From: Gammaproteobacteria bacterium
GTDB lineage: Bacteria; Pseudomonadota; Gammaproteobacteria; Steroidobacterales; Steroidobacteraceae
Assembly: GCA_030043215.1 (NCBI GenBank)
Contig: JASHYG010000029.1
Coordinates: 1-12,339, forward strand
Direction of reading: 5' to 3'
Length of the DNA: 12,339 bases
Shown: one piece after another, positions 1 through 10,538 of the stretch
Layout of the letters: every line of letters begins with the position of its first letter
Position numbering within the stretch: position 1 is the stretch's first letter
Program-made: the position numbers and the translations under genes
The notes under the pieces: generated by a model
The model's input: only the letters and a program-made list of their open reading frames with translations
Told to the model about the DNA's origin: nothing
Database searches by the model: none

Positions 1-78
1 GAGGCGGGCCGCGCGCGCTTCAAGGTCTACCGCGAGCTCGGATTGCAGCCGGTCTCTCACAACGTCCGCGGGCAATGA
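1..78 (+). CDS. holC: DNA polymerase III chi subunit, C-terminal end (partial)
   Basis: This is the last 25 codons of a gene that begins before the window, read in frame 1 and ending at the TGA at 76-78. The visible tail includes [10 protein letters not shown] and ends SHNVRGQ. It resembles the C-terminus of the HolC chi subunit, where E. coli has ERYKAYRVAG before a short tail. Chi belongs to the clamp-loader assembly of the replicative polymerase and links it to single-strand DNA-binding protein. Position supports the call, because holC lies directly upstream of valS in many gammaproteobacteria. With so little protein visible, the identification rests on this short similarity plus synteny. 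Confidence 0.7.
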   Translation, partial: EAGRARFKVYRELGLQPVSHNVRGQ

Positions 79-97
79 CCGCCGCGCGCTCCGCGGA

Positions 98-122
98 GGG
101 CACCTGCGCGGGCCAGGTGCCC
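98..122. repeat. Perfect 9-bp inverted repeat between holC and valS
   Basis: GGGCACCTG (98-106) and CAGGTGCCC (114-122) are exact reverse complements separated by a 7-base loop. The repeat lies 20 bases after the holC stop and ends 9 bases before the TATAAT box of valS, so it covers the -35 region. In RNA it would be a stable hairpin, but no T-run follows, so it is not a canonical intrinsic terminator. It could be an operator, an mRNA 3' stabilising hairpin for holC, or chance in GC-rich DNA. Confidence 0.6.
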
Positions 123-131
123 GCGGGCCGC

Positions 132-137
132 TATAAT
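132..137 (+). promoter_or_regulatory. Consensus -10 box for valS, likely leaderless start
   Basis: A perfect TATAAT lies 9 bases upstream of the chosen valS ATG at 147 in otherwise very GC-rich sequence. A start site about 6-10 bases downstream of the box would fall at about 143-147, giving a leader of 0-4 bases. No Shine-Dalgarno sequence precedes the ATG, which agrees with a leaderless message. No convincing -35 hexamer is seen 17 bases upstream, where the inverted repeat sits instead. Confidence 0.55.
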
Positions 138-146
138 CGTGCAGAT

Positions 147-2939
147 ATGGACAAGGTCTACGCCCCGCACGACATCGAGCGGCGGATCTACGAGCGCTGG
201 GAGTCGCACGGCTGGTTCGCCCCGAGCGGCCGGGGCGCGCCTTATTGCATCGTCATCCCACCTCCCAACGTGACCGGGACGCTGCACATGGGGCATGCGT
301 TCCAGCACACCCTCATGGATGCGCTCACCCGCTATCACCGCATGCGCGGGGACGATACCCTGTGGCAGCCCGGTACGGACCACGCGGGCATCGCGACCCA
401 GATGGTGGTGGAGCGCCAGCTCGGCGCCCGCGGCATCGAGCGCGCCGACCTGCCCCGCGAGGCCTTCGTGGAGCAGGTGTGGCAGTGGAAGGCGCAATCG
501 GGCGGCACCATCGCCGCGCAGATGCGCCGTCTCGGTGACTCGGTCGACTGGACGCGCGACCGCTTCACCATGGATGCGGGCCTCTCGCGCGCCGTCGTCG
601 AGGTGTTCGTGCGGCTGCACGAAGAGGGACTCATCTATCGCGGCAAGCGCCTCGTCAACTGGGATCCCGTGCTGCTCACCGCGCTCTCCGACCTCGAGGT
701 GCAGAGCGAGGAGGAGGAGGGCCAGCTCTGGCATCTGCGCTATCCGCTCGAGGACGGCTCGGGACACGTCGTCGTCGCCACGACCCGTCCGGAAACGATG
801 CTGGGCGACAGCGCCGTCGCCGTGAATCCGCAGGACGAGCGCTACGAGCGCCTCGTGGGGCAGACCGTGCGGCTGCCGCTTGCGGACCGCTCCATCCCGA
901 TCATCGCCGACGCCTACGTCGATCCGGCTTTCGGCTCGGGGTGCGTCAAGATCACGCCGGCCCACGACTTCAACGACTACGAGATCGGCCTGCGTCATGG
1001 CCTGCCGCAGATCAACATCTTCACGCCGCGCGCGGCGCTCAACGAGCAGGCTCCGGAGCGCTTCCGGGGCCTCGACCGCTTCGAGGCGCGCGAGCGCATC
1101 GTGGCCGAACTCGCGGCCGCCGGGCTCCTCGAGAGGACCGAGAAGCACAAGCTGGTGGTCCCGCGCGGCGACCGGAGCGACGCCGTGCTCGAGCCCTATC
1201 TCACCGATCAGTGGTACGTGAGGATCGCCCCGCTCGCCGCGCCCGCCATCGCGGCGGTGGAGCAAGGCCGCACGCGCTTCGTCCCGGAGAGCTGGAGCCG
1301 TACGTACTTCGAGTGGATGCGCAATATCCGGGACTGGTGCGTCAGCCGGCAACTCTGGTGGGGCCACCGCATCCCGGCGTGGTACGACTCGCTCGGGAAT
1401 GTCTACGTGGGCCGCAGCGAAGCCGAAGTGCGCCGCAAGCACGACCTGCCGGCCGGGACGCCCCTGCACCAGGACGACGACGTGCTCGACACCTGGTTCT
1501 CCTCGGCGCTGTGGCCGTTCTCGACGCTCGGGTGGCCGGAGCGCACGCCGGAGATCGCAAAGTTCTATCCGACGAGCGTGCTCGTCACGGGGTTCGACAT
1601 CATCTTCTTCTGGGTCGCTCGGATGATGATGATGGGACTCAAGTTCATGGGCGAGGTGCCCTTCCGCGACGTGTACATCACCGGCCTCATCCGCGACGAG
1701 CACGGCGAGAAGATGTCGAAATCCAAGGGCAACGTCATCGATCCGCTCGACGTCGTGGACGGCATCGATCTCGGCTCTCTCATCGCCAAGCGCACGACGG
1801 GCCTCATGCAGCCGCAGCACGCGCCGCAGATCGAGAAGGCCACGCGCAAGCAGTACCCGCAGGGCATTCCGCCGCACGGCACCGATGCGCTGCGCTTCAC
1901 CGTCGCCGCTCTCGCCTCCCCGACGCGCGAGATTCGCTTCGACCTCGAGCGCGTCGCCAGCTACCGCAACTTCTGCAACAAGCTCTGGAACGCTGCGCGA
2001 TTCGTGGCGCTCGCCGTGGGCGATGCGGGCGTGCCGGCCGGTGCGCCGGCCAGTACACCGGCCGCCGGGCGGCACGAGCTCGCGACGGCGGACCGCTGGA
2101 TCCGCTCGCGCTTCGGCCGGGCGGTCGAGGCGGTGGAGGCTGCCTTCGGCGAATACCGCTTCGACTACGTGGCGGCGGCGCTCTACGATTTTGCCTGGCA
2201 CGAGTTCTGCGACTGGTACGTCGAGCTCGCGAAGACCGTGCTGCAGTCGGACGGCGCGTCCGCCGCCGCCAAGCAGAGCACACGACGCAATCTGGTCGAG
2301 GTGCTCGAGGCTCTGCAGCGGGCGCTGCATCCGCTCGCGCCTTTCATCACCGAGGAGATCTGGCAGTGGGCGGCGCCGCTCGCAGGTTGCACGGGCCCGA
2401 CGGTGATGCTGCAGCCGTACCCGCGCGCGCAGGACTTCCCCGCGGACGACGCGGCGGAGCGCGAGATCGGGTGGGTACAGGCGGTCGTGCTCGCCGTCCG
2501 GCAGATCCGCGGCGAGATGAACGTCAATCCCTCGAGGCGCATTCCCGTCCTGCTGCAGGCTGCCTCGGCCACGGACCGCGCCTTTCTCGAGCGCAACCGC
2601 GCTGCCCTCGAGCGGCTTGCAGGACTCGGGTCCTTGACGGTGCTCCCCGCGGGCGCCACCCCTCCGCCGGCCGCCGTCCAGCTCGTGGGCGAGCTCAGGG
2701 TCCTCGTGCCGATGGAGGGGCTCATCGACGCCTCCGCCGAGGTCGAGCGGCTCGGGAAGCGCCTCGCACGAGCGCGGCAGGATCTCGAGAAGGCCCGCGG
2801 CAAGCTCGCGAGCGAGAGCTTCGTGAGCAACGCGCCGGCCGCGGTGGTCGCCACCGAGCGCGAGCGGCAGGCGGAGCTCGAGCGCGCCGTGAGCGAGCTT
2901 CAAGCGCAGCTCGCCCGGCTCCGCGGCCTGCTGCCGTGA
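147..2939 (+). CDS. valS: Valine--tRNA ligase (valyl-tRNA synthetase)
   Basis: This cytoplasmic class Ia aminoacyl-tRNA synthetase charges tRNA-Val with valine and hydrolyses mischarged threonine. The protein is 930 residues, in the usual range. The N-terminal Rossmann fold carries [13 protein letters not shown] (residues 38-50, HIGH signature). The CP1 editing domain has TTRPET (212-217), and KMSKS is at 522-526. An anticodon-binding domain follows, then a C-terminal coiled-coil arm rich in Glu, Arg and Ala, the normal tRNA-binding tail of ValS. The open frame extends upstream to an ATG at 75 that overlaps the holC stop, but those 24 extra residues do not resemble ValS. The ATG at 147 gives the typical [11 protein letters not shown] start. 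Its TGA overlaps the moxR GTG start by 4 bases. All catalytic motifs are intact. Confidence 0.97.
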   Translation: MDKVYAPHDIERRIYERWESHGWFAPSGRGAPYCIVIPPPNVTGTLHMGHAFQHTLMDALTRYHRMRGDDTLWQPGTDHAGIATQMVVERQLGARGIERADLPREAFVEQVWQWKAQSGGTIAAQMRRLGDSVDWTRDRFTMDAGLSRAVVEVFVRLHEEGLIYRGKRLVNWDPVLLTALSDLEVQSEEEEGQLWHLRYPLEDGSGHVVVATTRPETMLGDSAVAVNPQDERYERLVGQTVRLPLADRSIPIIADAYVDPAFGSGCVKITPAHDFNDYEIGLRHGLPQINIFTPRAALNEQAPERFRGLDRFEARERIVAELAAAGLLERTEKHKLVVPRGDRSDAVLEPYLTDQWYVRIAPLAAPAIAAVEQGRTRFVPESWSRTYFEWMRNIRDWCVSRQLWWGHRIPAWYDSLGNVYVGRSEAEVRRKHDLPAGTPLHQDDDVLDTWFSSALWPFSTLGWPERTPEIAKFYPTSVLVTGFDIIFFWVARMMMMGLKFMGEVPFRDVYITGLIRDEHGEKMSKSKGNVIDPLDVVDGIDLGSLIAKRTTGLMQPQHAPQIEKATRKQYPQGIPPHGTDALRFTVAALASPTREIRFDLERVASYRNFCNKLWNAARFVALAVGDAGVPAGAPASTPAAGRHELATADRWIRSRFGRAVEAVEAAFGEYRFDYVAAALYDFAWHEFCDWYVELAKTVLQSDGASAAAKQSTRRNLVEVLEALQRALHPLAPFITEEIWQWAAPLAGCTGPTVMLQPYPRAQDFPADDAAEREIGWVQAVVLAVRQIRGEMNVNPSRRIPVLLQAASATDRAFLERNRAALERLAGLGSLTVLPAGATPPPAAVQLVGELRVLVPMEGLIDASAEVERLGKRLARARQDLEKARGKLASESFVSNAPAAVVATERERQAELERAVSELQAQLARLRGLLP

Positions 2940-3901
2940 GCGCGGATCCGATCCCCGGGCGGCCGCAGCCGCGCGACGCCGAAGCGGTGGCGCTGCAGCG
3001 CGCCGTGGCGGCGCTCGAGACCGTCATTCTCGGCAAGCCCCGGCAGATCCGCCTGTGCCTCGCCTGCCTGCTCGCGCGCGGGCACCTACTCATCGAGGAT
3101 GTCCCCGGCGTCGGCAAGACGACTCTCGCGCATGCGCTCGCTCACCTGCTCGGCCTCGGATGGCAGCGCGTGCAATTCACGAGCGACCTGCTGCCGGCGG
3201 ACATCGTCGGTGTGTCGGTGTTCGACCGCGCGACCCAGCAATTCCGCTTCCGAAATGGGCCGATCTTCACCCAGCTGCTGCTCGCCGACGAGATCAACCG
3301 CGCGAGCCCGCGCACCCAGAGCGCGCTGCTCGAGGCGATGGAGGAGCGGCAGGTGAGCGTGGACCTCACGACCTATCGCCTCCCCGATCCATTCTTCGTC
3401 GTGGCCACCGAGAACCCGCACGAGGAGCTCGGAACCTTTGCCCTGCCCGAATCGCAGCTCGATCGCTTTCTGATGCGCATCACCCTCGGCTATCCGGAGG
3501 CGCGGTTCGAGCGGGAGCTGCTGCGCAAGGGTGAGCGCCGCGACCTGCTGTCCGAGATGACCCCCGTGCTCGATGCGGCCTCCGTGTTGCGCCTGCAGCA
3601 GGCCGTCCGTGCGGTGCACGTCTCGGACCCGCTGCTCGACTACGTCCAGGCCCTGATCGAGCGGACGCGCGGGCGCGCCGATCTCAAGCTCGGCCTGTCC
3701 CCCCGAGCCGGCCAGGGCCTGATCCGCGCCGCGCAGGCCTGGGCTCATCTCGCCGGCCGCCAGGCCGTGCTGCCGGAGGACGTGCAAGCCGTGCTGTCCG
3801 CCGTCGCGGCGCACCGGCTCGAGCCGCGCGAGCCGGCAGGCGCCGTGGACGGCGAGCGCCTCGCCGCCGATCTCCTGGAGCGGGTCCCCGTCCCCATCTA
3901 G
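2936..3901 (+). CDS. MoxR-family AAA+ ATPase
   Basis: A 321-residue cytoplasmic AAA+ ATPase of the MoxR family, whose members act as chaperones in the assembly or activation of partner proteins, often DUF58 and VWA-domain proteins. Walker A is PGVGKTT (57-63), Walker B LLLADE (114-119) and sensor 1 ATENP (157-161). The family more often has ATQNP there, so Glu159 is a mild variant. [14 protein letters not shown] follows, a family hallmark, and the C-terminal lid domain is complete. The start is the GTG at 2936, which overlaps the valS stop as GTGA. The frame stays open far upstream inside valS, but family length and the N-terminal helix support this start. No clear Shine-Dalgarno is present, so translation probably depends on termination at valS. 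The DUF58 gene follows after 18 bases. Confidence 0.93.
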   Translation: MSADPIPGRPQPRDAEAVALQRAVAALETVILGKPRQIRLCLACLLARGHLLIEDVPGVGKTTLAHALAHLLGLGWQRVQFTSDLLPADIVGVSVFDRATQQFRFRNGPIFTQLLLADEINRASPRTQSALLEAMEERQVSVDLTTYRLPDPFFVVATENPHEELGTFALPESQLDRFLMRITLGYPEARFERELLRKGERRDLLSEMTPVLDAASVLRLQQAVRAVHVSDPLLDYVQALIERTRGRADLKLGLSPRAGQGLIRAAQAWAHLAGRQAVLPEDVQAVLSAVAAHRLEPREPAGAVDGERLAADLLERVPVPI

Positions 3902-3919
3902 AGGAGCGTCGCAGCGGCC

Positions 3920-4921
3920 ATGCGAAGTCTCCTGCGGCGCAAGGTGGCGGACTGGATCCTGACGCGGCAGGGCATCGACCGCTTCCCGCTCGAGCTCGTC
4001 CGGCGGCGCCTGTACATCCTGCCGACACGCGCGGGTCTCGGGTTCGGGCTGCTCGTGCTCGGCATGCTCATCGCCGCGCTCAATTACGCGAACAGCCTCG
4101 CGTTGCTCACGACGTGCCTGCTCGGCGGGCTCGCGCTCGTCGCGATGCATCAGTGCCACCGCAACCTGCTCGCGCTGGAGATCACCGCGGCGCTGACCAC
4201 GCCCGCATTCGCGGGGGAGCGCGGCCTCCTCGGCTTGACGGTCGCCAACGGCTCCCGGCTCGCCCGCTACCGCGTGGAGATCGAGGCGCCGGAGGCGCAA
4301 CGGGTCACGGCCGATCTGCTGCCGCTCTCCACACGGCGCATCGAGCTCGAGGTGCCCGCGCCCCGACGCGGCCTGGTTCGTATCGGCCGGCTGCGGATCT
4401 CGACGACCCACCCGTTCGGCCTGTTTCGCGCCTGGACGTGGGTACACGCGCCGCTCACGCTCACCGTGTTCCCACGCCCGCGCGGCGGGCGGCCCGTGCC
4501 CCCTCACGCCGGCGCGGAGCGCGCGCAGTCCTGGGTCAAGGGAGAGGACGAGGATGAATGGCGTGGCCTGCGCGCGTTCGTGGAGGGGGACTCGCCTCGC
4601 CAGATCGCCTGGAAGGCATACGCAAGAGGCGCGCCGCTGCTCGTGAAGGAGTATGCCGCCTCCGGCTCTGAGCGGCGTGTCTTCGATTTCGAGGAGCTCG
4701 CCGGGCTCGACACCGAGACGCGGCTCGAGCAGCTCGCACGATGGATCGTCGATGCCGAAGCGCGCGGCGACACCTACGGGCTCGTCCTGCCCGAGACGCG
4801 TCTGCCGCCGCAACGCGGCCCGGAGCACTACGGCCGCGCTCTCACGGCGCTCGCGCTGCATGGGATCACGGCGCCCCGAGGTGGGGCCTCAGCGGCGAAA
4901 GCGGTGAGCACCGCGCCGTGA
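3920..4921 (+). CDS. DUF58 domain membrane protein
   Basis: A 333-residue protein of the DUF58 family, the usual genetic partner of MoxR ATPases. A basic N-terminus is followed by two hydrophobic segments at about residues 39-54 and 60-76, with a beta-rich region behind them. The DUF58 core follows, with the conserved stretch RQIAWKAYARGAPLLVKEY around residues 227-245. The topology suggests an inner-membrane protein with a large soluble domain. The molecular function of the family is not established. Co-occurrence with MoxR and a transglutaminase-like protein suggests a shared membrane complex (inference). The ATG at 3920 has GAGGAG at 3901-3906, but the 13-base spacing is longer than optimal. 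No other in-frame start is near. The TGA overlaps the next gene's GTG by 4 bases. Confidence 0.93.
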   Translation: MRSLLRRKVADWILTRQGIDRFPLELVRRRLYILPTRAGLGFGLLVLGMLIAALNYANSLALLTTCLLGGLALVAMHQCHRNLLALEITAALTTPAFAGERGLLGLTVANGSRLARYRVEIEAPEAQRVTADLLPLSTRRIELEVPAPRRGLVRIGRLRISTTHPFGLFRAWTWVHAPLTLTVFPRPRGGRPVPPHAGAERAQSWVKGEDEDEWRGLRAFVEGDSPRQIAWKAYARGAPLLVKEYAASGSERRVFDFEELAGLDTETRLEQLARWIVDAEARGDTYGLVLPETRLPPQRGPEHYGRALTALALHGITAPRGGASAAKAVSTAP

Positions 4922-6910
4922 GTCGCGATCACCGTGTCGCGAGCGCATCCGCGCACGAGCCGGCCCGACCCCCGGGCGCGGAGCTGCGCGCGCTGCTATG
5001 GACCGCGGCCGCGCTCCTGGGCGGTGTTCTCCTGCAGGTGGATCGCATCCCGCTCTGGGCCACGGTGACGGCCTGCCTCTGCGTCGCCTGGTCCATCGCG
5101 GCCTGTCTGCGCCGCGCGCGTCTGCCGGGGCGGAGCATCAAGGGAGCGCTCGCGCTCGCGATGATCGCCGCCGTGCTCGCGATGTTCCGTACGCTCAACG
5201 GCCTCGAGGCGGGAAGCACGCTGCTCGCCGCCATGGGCTCCGTGAAGCTCCTCGAGGCGCGCACGAGGCGCGACCGGTACATCGTGATCGGCACCGCGCT
5301 CTTCTTGCTCCTCGCGGCCTGTCTGAGCCGTCAGTCCCTGCCCTACGCACCGCTCTACGCCGCCGAGGCCTGGCTCTGCTGCTCCGCCATGGCGGTCGCG
5401 GCGCATCCCGAGAGCAGTCTCGGCAACCGCGCGGCCGCGAGGCTCGCGGCCCGCAGCCTTCTCATCGCCCTGCCCTTGGCCGTGCTCGCCTTCCTGTTCT
5501 TTCCGCGGCTTTCCGGATCGCTCTGGGCTCTGCCCAATACGGGCTCGGCGGTAACTGGCCTCGGCGACACCCTCGCGCCGGGATCGATCTCCGACTTGAG
5601 CGAATCCTCGGATCCCGCCTTTCGCGCATGGTTCGACGGCCCGCCCCCGCCGCCCGCGGAGCGTTACTGGCGCGGTCCCGTGCTCCACGATTTCGACGGC
5701 TACACCTGGTCCCGTCCACCTCCGTGGTGGTTCGGCACGACGACAGCCGCTGCACCGGCGAGCCGCCTCTACCGCTACCGCATCACGCTCGAGCCGAGCC
5801 CGGGACACTGGTGGCTCGCGCTCGACACCGTGCTCGGCCCGCCGGCCGGCCTCGTGCGCCTCACTCCCGATCGCGTGCTCGTCGGCGCGCAGCCCGTGAC
5901 GAAGCCGATCACCTATAGCGCCGTGTCCGATACCCGGGCGCGCGACCCCGATCCGCCGACAGCCCGCGTGCGCCTGCGCGATCTGCGCCTGCCGCCCGAC
6001 CGCAATCCGCGCTCCCTCGCGCTCGGGCAGCGCCTGCGGCGCGAGGCCGGCACCGACGCCGCGTTCGTGCGCTCCACGCTCGAGCTCTTTCGCACCGGCG
6101 GCTTTCGATACACCCTGACCCCGCCGCCGCTCGGCGCGGACTCGGTGGACGACTTCCTGTTCGGCACGCGGCAAGGCTTTTGCGGCCACTTCGCCTCGGC
6201 GTTCGTGATGCTCATGCGCGCCGGCGGAGTCCCTGCGCGGGTGGTCACGGGTTATCTCGGAGGCGAGTGGAATCCGATCGGCGGCTACCTGCTGGTGCGC
6301 CAGTCCGACGCGCACGCGTGGGCCGAAGTCTGGCTGCAGGGCCGCGGATGGACACGCATCGATCCCACCGCGATCGTCGCTCCGGAGCGCCTGACGCGCG
6401 GCATCGACGAGTTCCTGCCGGATGCGGTGTCCGCGCCGGAGCGTCTCATCCTCGATGTGCGCTGGATCGTGGCGGTCCGTCAGGCATGGGATGCAGCGAA
6501 CGCGTGGTGGACCAATGAGGTCATCGGATTCGACTTGCGATCTCAGCTCACCTTGCTGCGCCGGCTCGGCATCGCCGCGCCGCGCCCGGCGCAGCTCGGC
6601 TGGGCGCTCGCGGCCTGTTTGATCGGATGGCTCGCCGTGACGGGCTGGCAGTTCAGCCGTTTGCCGCGTCCGCCCCGTCCCGACCGGCTGGCGCGGGCTT
6701 ATCGCAGGCTCTGCCTCAAGCTCGCGCGGGCCGGCGTGGCGCGCAGGCGCACGCAGGGGCCCGCCGCGTATGCGGATGCGGTCGCCGCGCGCCGTCCCGA
6801 CCTCGCGGCGACTGCGCGCGTGCTACTCATGAGCTACGCAGAGCTGCGCTACGGCCCGTCGCCCCCGGACCGGCTCGCCGACTTCGAGCGCGCCGTCGCG
6901 CGCTGGCGCA

Positions 6911-8506
<1,596 letters not shown>

Positions 8507-8525
8507 GAGTCCTTGACTGGGTCGT

Positions 8526-9026
8526 TCAACTGTCGTGAGCGATGCGGCCGCGCAGGGAGAACCTCAGCACGACGGCATCCTCGCGCCCCCCGACCGCCTG
8601 GTAATACCCGCGGCGCACACCGATCGGCTCGAAGCCGATCGCCTGATAGAGGCGTACGGCCGCCGTGTTCGACGGGCGTACCTCGAGGTAGGCCTCGGTC
8701 GAGCCGGTCGCTGCGGCGCGGTCCAGCAGGTGCTCGAGCAGGGCCCGGCCGATCCCGCGGGAGCGGCAGCTCTCGCGCACGCACACGTTGAGGATGTGCG
8801 CCTCGCCGGCGCCCATGCTCATGATACCGTAGCCGACCGCCTCCCCGCCGAGCGCGGCGATGCGGCTGTAGTATCCGACGCGCAGGCAGTCGCGAAAGAT
8901 CCCCTCGCTCCAGGGAAACTGGTACGAGGCGCGCTCGATGGCCATGACGGCCCGCACGTCGCCCTCCGTCATGGGACGGATCTCGATTTGCCGCAGTTCC
9001 GCAATCCGGTCTGGAGCGGTCGCCAT
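8526..9026 (-). CDS. rimI: Ribosomal protein bS18 alanine N-acetyltransferase
   Basis: A 166-residue GNAT-fold acetyltransferase of the RimI type, which acetylates the N-terminal alanine of ribosomal protein S18. The acetyl-CoA loop is RSRGIG (88-93 region). LEVRPSN carries Glu115, and LYQAIGF carries Tyr127. These keep the 12-residue spacing of the catalytic Glu103/Tyr115 pair known from Salmonella RimI. The end [17 protein letters not shown] matches the substrate-side region of RimI. The frame is open far upstream behind the UDG gene, but the ATG at 9026 gives the correct length and lies 14 bases after the UDG stop. A short N-terminal extension of about a dozen residues precedes the core. 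Confidence 0.93.
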   Translation of the reverse strand: MATAPDRIAELRQIEIRPMTEGDVRAVMAIERASYQFPWSEGIFRDCLRVGYYSRIAALGGEAVGYGIMSMGAGEAHILNVCVRESCRSRGIGRALLEHLLDRAAATGSTEAYLEVRPSNTAAVRLYQAIGFEPIGVRRGYYQAVGGREDAVVLRFSLRGRIAHDS

Positions 9027-9040
9027 CGATCTACCCAGGT

Positions 9041-9739
9041 TTAAGGCCGCGCGCTCGCGCCGGCCGTGAGCTCGCGAAATACGCTCCGGGCGAACTTGAG
9101 GTCGTCCCACGCCTTGCGCTTGTCTCCGGGGGTGCGCAGCAGGTAGGCGGGATGATACGTCACGACGAGCGGGGTATTCAGCTCTCCAAAGTGGTGCAGG
9201 CGTCCGCGCAGACTCCCGAGGGACGTGGTGACACCGAGCAGGTTCTGCGCGGCGATGCGTCCCACCGCCAGGATCAACAGGGGCCGGATGAGCTCGATCT
9301 GGCGCTTGAGGTACGGCAGGCAGCTCACGACCTCCTCGGGCTTCGGGTCGCGGTTGCCCGGGGGCCGTGATTTCAGGATGTTCGCGATGTAGACGTTCGC
9401 GCCCCGCGCGAGCCCGATGGCGCGCAGCATCGAATCGAGGAGCTGGCCGGCCCGGCCGACGAACGGCTCTCCCTGGCGGTCCTCCTCGGCGCCGGGCGCC
9501 TCGCCGACGACCAGCCATTGCGCATGGATATCGCCCACCCCGAAGACGGCTTGGGTGCGCGTTCGGTGTAGCGGGCAGCGGGTGCATCCGCGGACCTCGG
9601 CGCGCAGCGCCTCCCAGGCCCCTGACGCCTCCGCGTCGCCGCTCGCCGCGGAGGCCGCATCCCCGGTCCCCGCGAGGCGGGGAAGCCACACGTCTATCCC
9701 CAGCGCGTCGAGGTACAGCGCCCGTTGCCGCGCATCCAT
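9041..9739 (-). CDS. Family 4 (UDGa-type) uracil-DNA glycosylase
   Basis: A 232-residue base-excision repair enzyme that removes uracil from DNA. Motif 1 is VGEAPGAEEDRQGEPFVGRAGQLL-like at residues 78-101, and motif 2 is HPAYLLR beginning at His196. Family 4 enzymes carry a 4Fe-4S cluster held by a CxxC pair and two later cysteines about 15 residues apart. Cys52 and Cys55 (CTRC) and Cys140 are present, but the third expected position, in LKSRPPGNRD, is Ser124 (codon TCA at 9370-9368). The N-terminal region has an Ala/Gly/Ser-rich linker at about 23-41. Four bases separate the ATG at 9739 from the pssA stop, so the two genes are very likely co-transcribed. The SPO1 polymerase-like branch of the same superfamily is an alternative label. 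Confidence 0.92.
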   Translation of the reverse strand: MDARQRALYLDALGIDVWLPRLAGTGDAASAASGDAEASGAWEALRAEVRGCTRCPLHRTRTQAVFGVGDIHAQWLVVGEAPGAEEDRQGEPFVGRAGQLLDSMLRAIGLARGANVYIANILKSRPPGNRDPKPEEVVSCLPYLKRQIELIRPLLILAVGRIAAQNLLGVTTSLGSLRGRLHHFGELNTPLVVTYHPAYLLRTPGDKRKAWDDLKFARSVFRELTAGASARP

Positions 9740-9743
9740 GGGG

Positions 9744-10538
9744 TCAGCTCACCGCGGGAGGCGGGCCCCGAAAGACTCGCCGCAGCCGCCGGGCGGCCCA
9801 CAGCACCGGCGCCGACAGGGCGTAGATGGAGAACATCGACAGCAGCATCGTCGGGGGATCGACCGCGACCAGCACGAAAAACAGCGGCACGATGAGGATG
9901 TAGGCGAACTTGATGCGCCGGTCGACATCGAACTGCTTGAAGCTCGGATAGCTGAAGCGGCTCACCATCAGCGCACCGGCCGCGGCCGTGATGCCGAACG
10001 CGGCGATGAGCCCCGTGAGCCCGAGCTCGCGCCACTCGCTCGAGAACCAGATGAACGCCGCGACGATGGCCGCCGCAGACGGGCTCGGCAGTCCCTCGAA
10101 GTAGCGCTTGTCGGCCGATGCGGAGCGGGCGTTGAACCGCGCGAGCCGCATCGCGGCGCACACGGCGTAGAAGAACGCGGCGAGCCAGCCGAACCGCCCC
10201 CACGCGCGGCCGTATTCGGCGATGCGCACGACTCCCCACTGGTAGGAGACGATCGCGGGAGCGAGACCGAACGCCACCATGTCCGCGAGGCTGTCGTATT
10301 CCTTGCCGAAGGCGCTCTCGGTGCGGGTGAGGCGTGCGATGCGGCCGTCGAGCGTATCGAAGATCATGGCGACGAACACCGCCATGCCCGCGGGCGCGAA
10401 GTGCTTGTCGATCGCCGCAACGACCGCGTAGAAGCCCGAGAACAGGCACCCCGTCGTGAGCAGATTGGGCAACAGGTAGATGCCCTTCGGACGGGGCTTC
10501 TCGGCCGAGGGGTCGGTTTCCAGCTTCTCAGTCAGCAC
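9744..10538 (-). CDS. pssA: CDP-diacylglycerol--serine O-phosphatidyltransferase
   Basis: A 264-residue polytopic inner-membrane enzyme that makes phosphatidylserine from CDP-diacylglycerol and L-serine, the precursor of phosphatidylethanolamine. The CDP-alcohol phosphotransferase signature is exact: D61-x2-D64-G65-x2-A68-R69-x8-G78-x3-D82-x3-D86. Several hydrophobic segments follow. This is the membrane (type II, Bacillus-like) class, not the phospholipase D-like PssA of E. coli. PLLD-type start evidence is weak: the GTG at 10538 gives the shortest plausible N-terminus before the KGIYLLPNLLT region, and a TTG at 10577 would add 13 residues. No Shine-Dalgarno is seen at either. The frame remains open much further upstream, but that part lies opposite the lytic transglycosylase gene. 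It is the first gene of the minus-strand operon. Confidence 0.9.
   Translation of the reverse strand: MLTEKLETDPSAEKPRPKGIYLLPNLLTTGCLFSGFYAVVAAIDKHFAPAGMAVFVAMIFDTLDGRIARLTRTESAFGKEYDSLADMVAFGLAPAIVSYQWGVVRIAEYGRAWGRFGWLAAFFYAVCAAMRLARFNARSASADKRYFEGLPSPSAAAIVAAFIWFSSEWRELGLTGLIAAFGITAAAGALMVSRFSYPSFKQFDVDRRIKFAYILIVPLFFVLVAVDPPTMLLSMFSIYALSAPVLWAARRLRRVFRGPPPAVS

Noticed and set aside
75..146. Alternative valS start at the ATG overlapping the holC stop
   Set aside because: The 24 added residues do not resemble ValS, and the TATAAT box would lie inside the coding region. A holC-coupled start cannot be wholly excluded.
57..2903. A 948-codon open frame on the minus strand opposite valS
   Set aside because: Its translation is rich in Arg, His, Ala and Glu with no recognisable domain, and it mirrors the codon periodicity of valS. 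This is expected in GC-rich genes.
941..2935. Upstream extension of the MoxR frame through most of valS
   Set aside because: It is a shadow frame of valS. The MoxR family N-terminus begins at the GTG at 2936.
3086..4861. A 591-codon minus-strand frame opposite moxR and DUF58
   Set aside because: Low-complexity Arg/Glu/Ala-rich translation without family motifs, spanning two real genes on the other strand.
8526..9689. Apparent fusion of a 220-residue N-terminal extension to RimI
   Set aside because: The extension is the out-of-frame shadow of the UDG gene. RimI begins normally at 9026.
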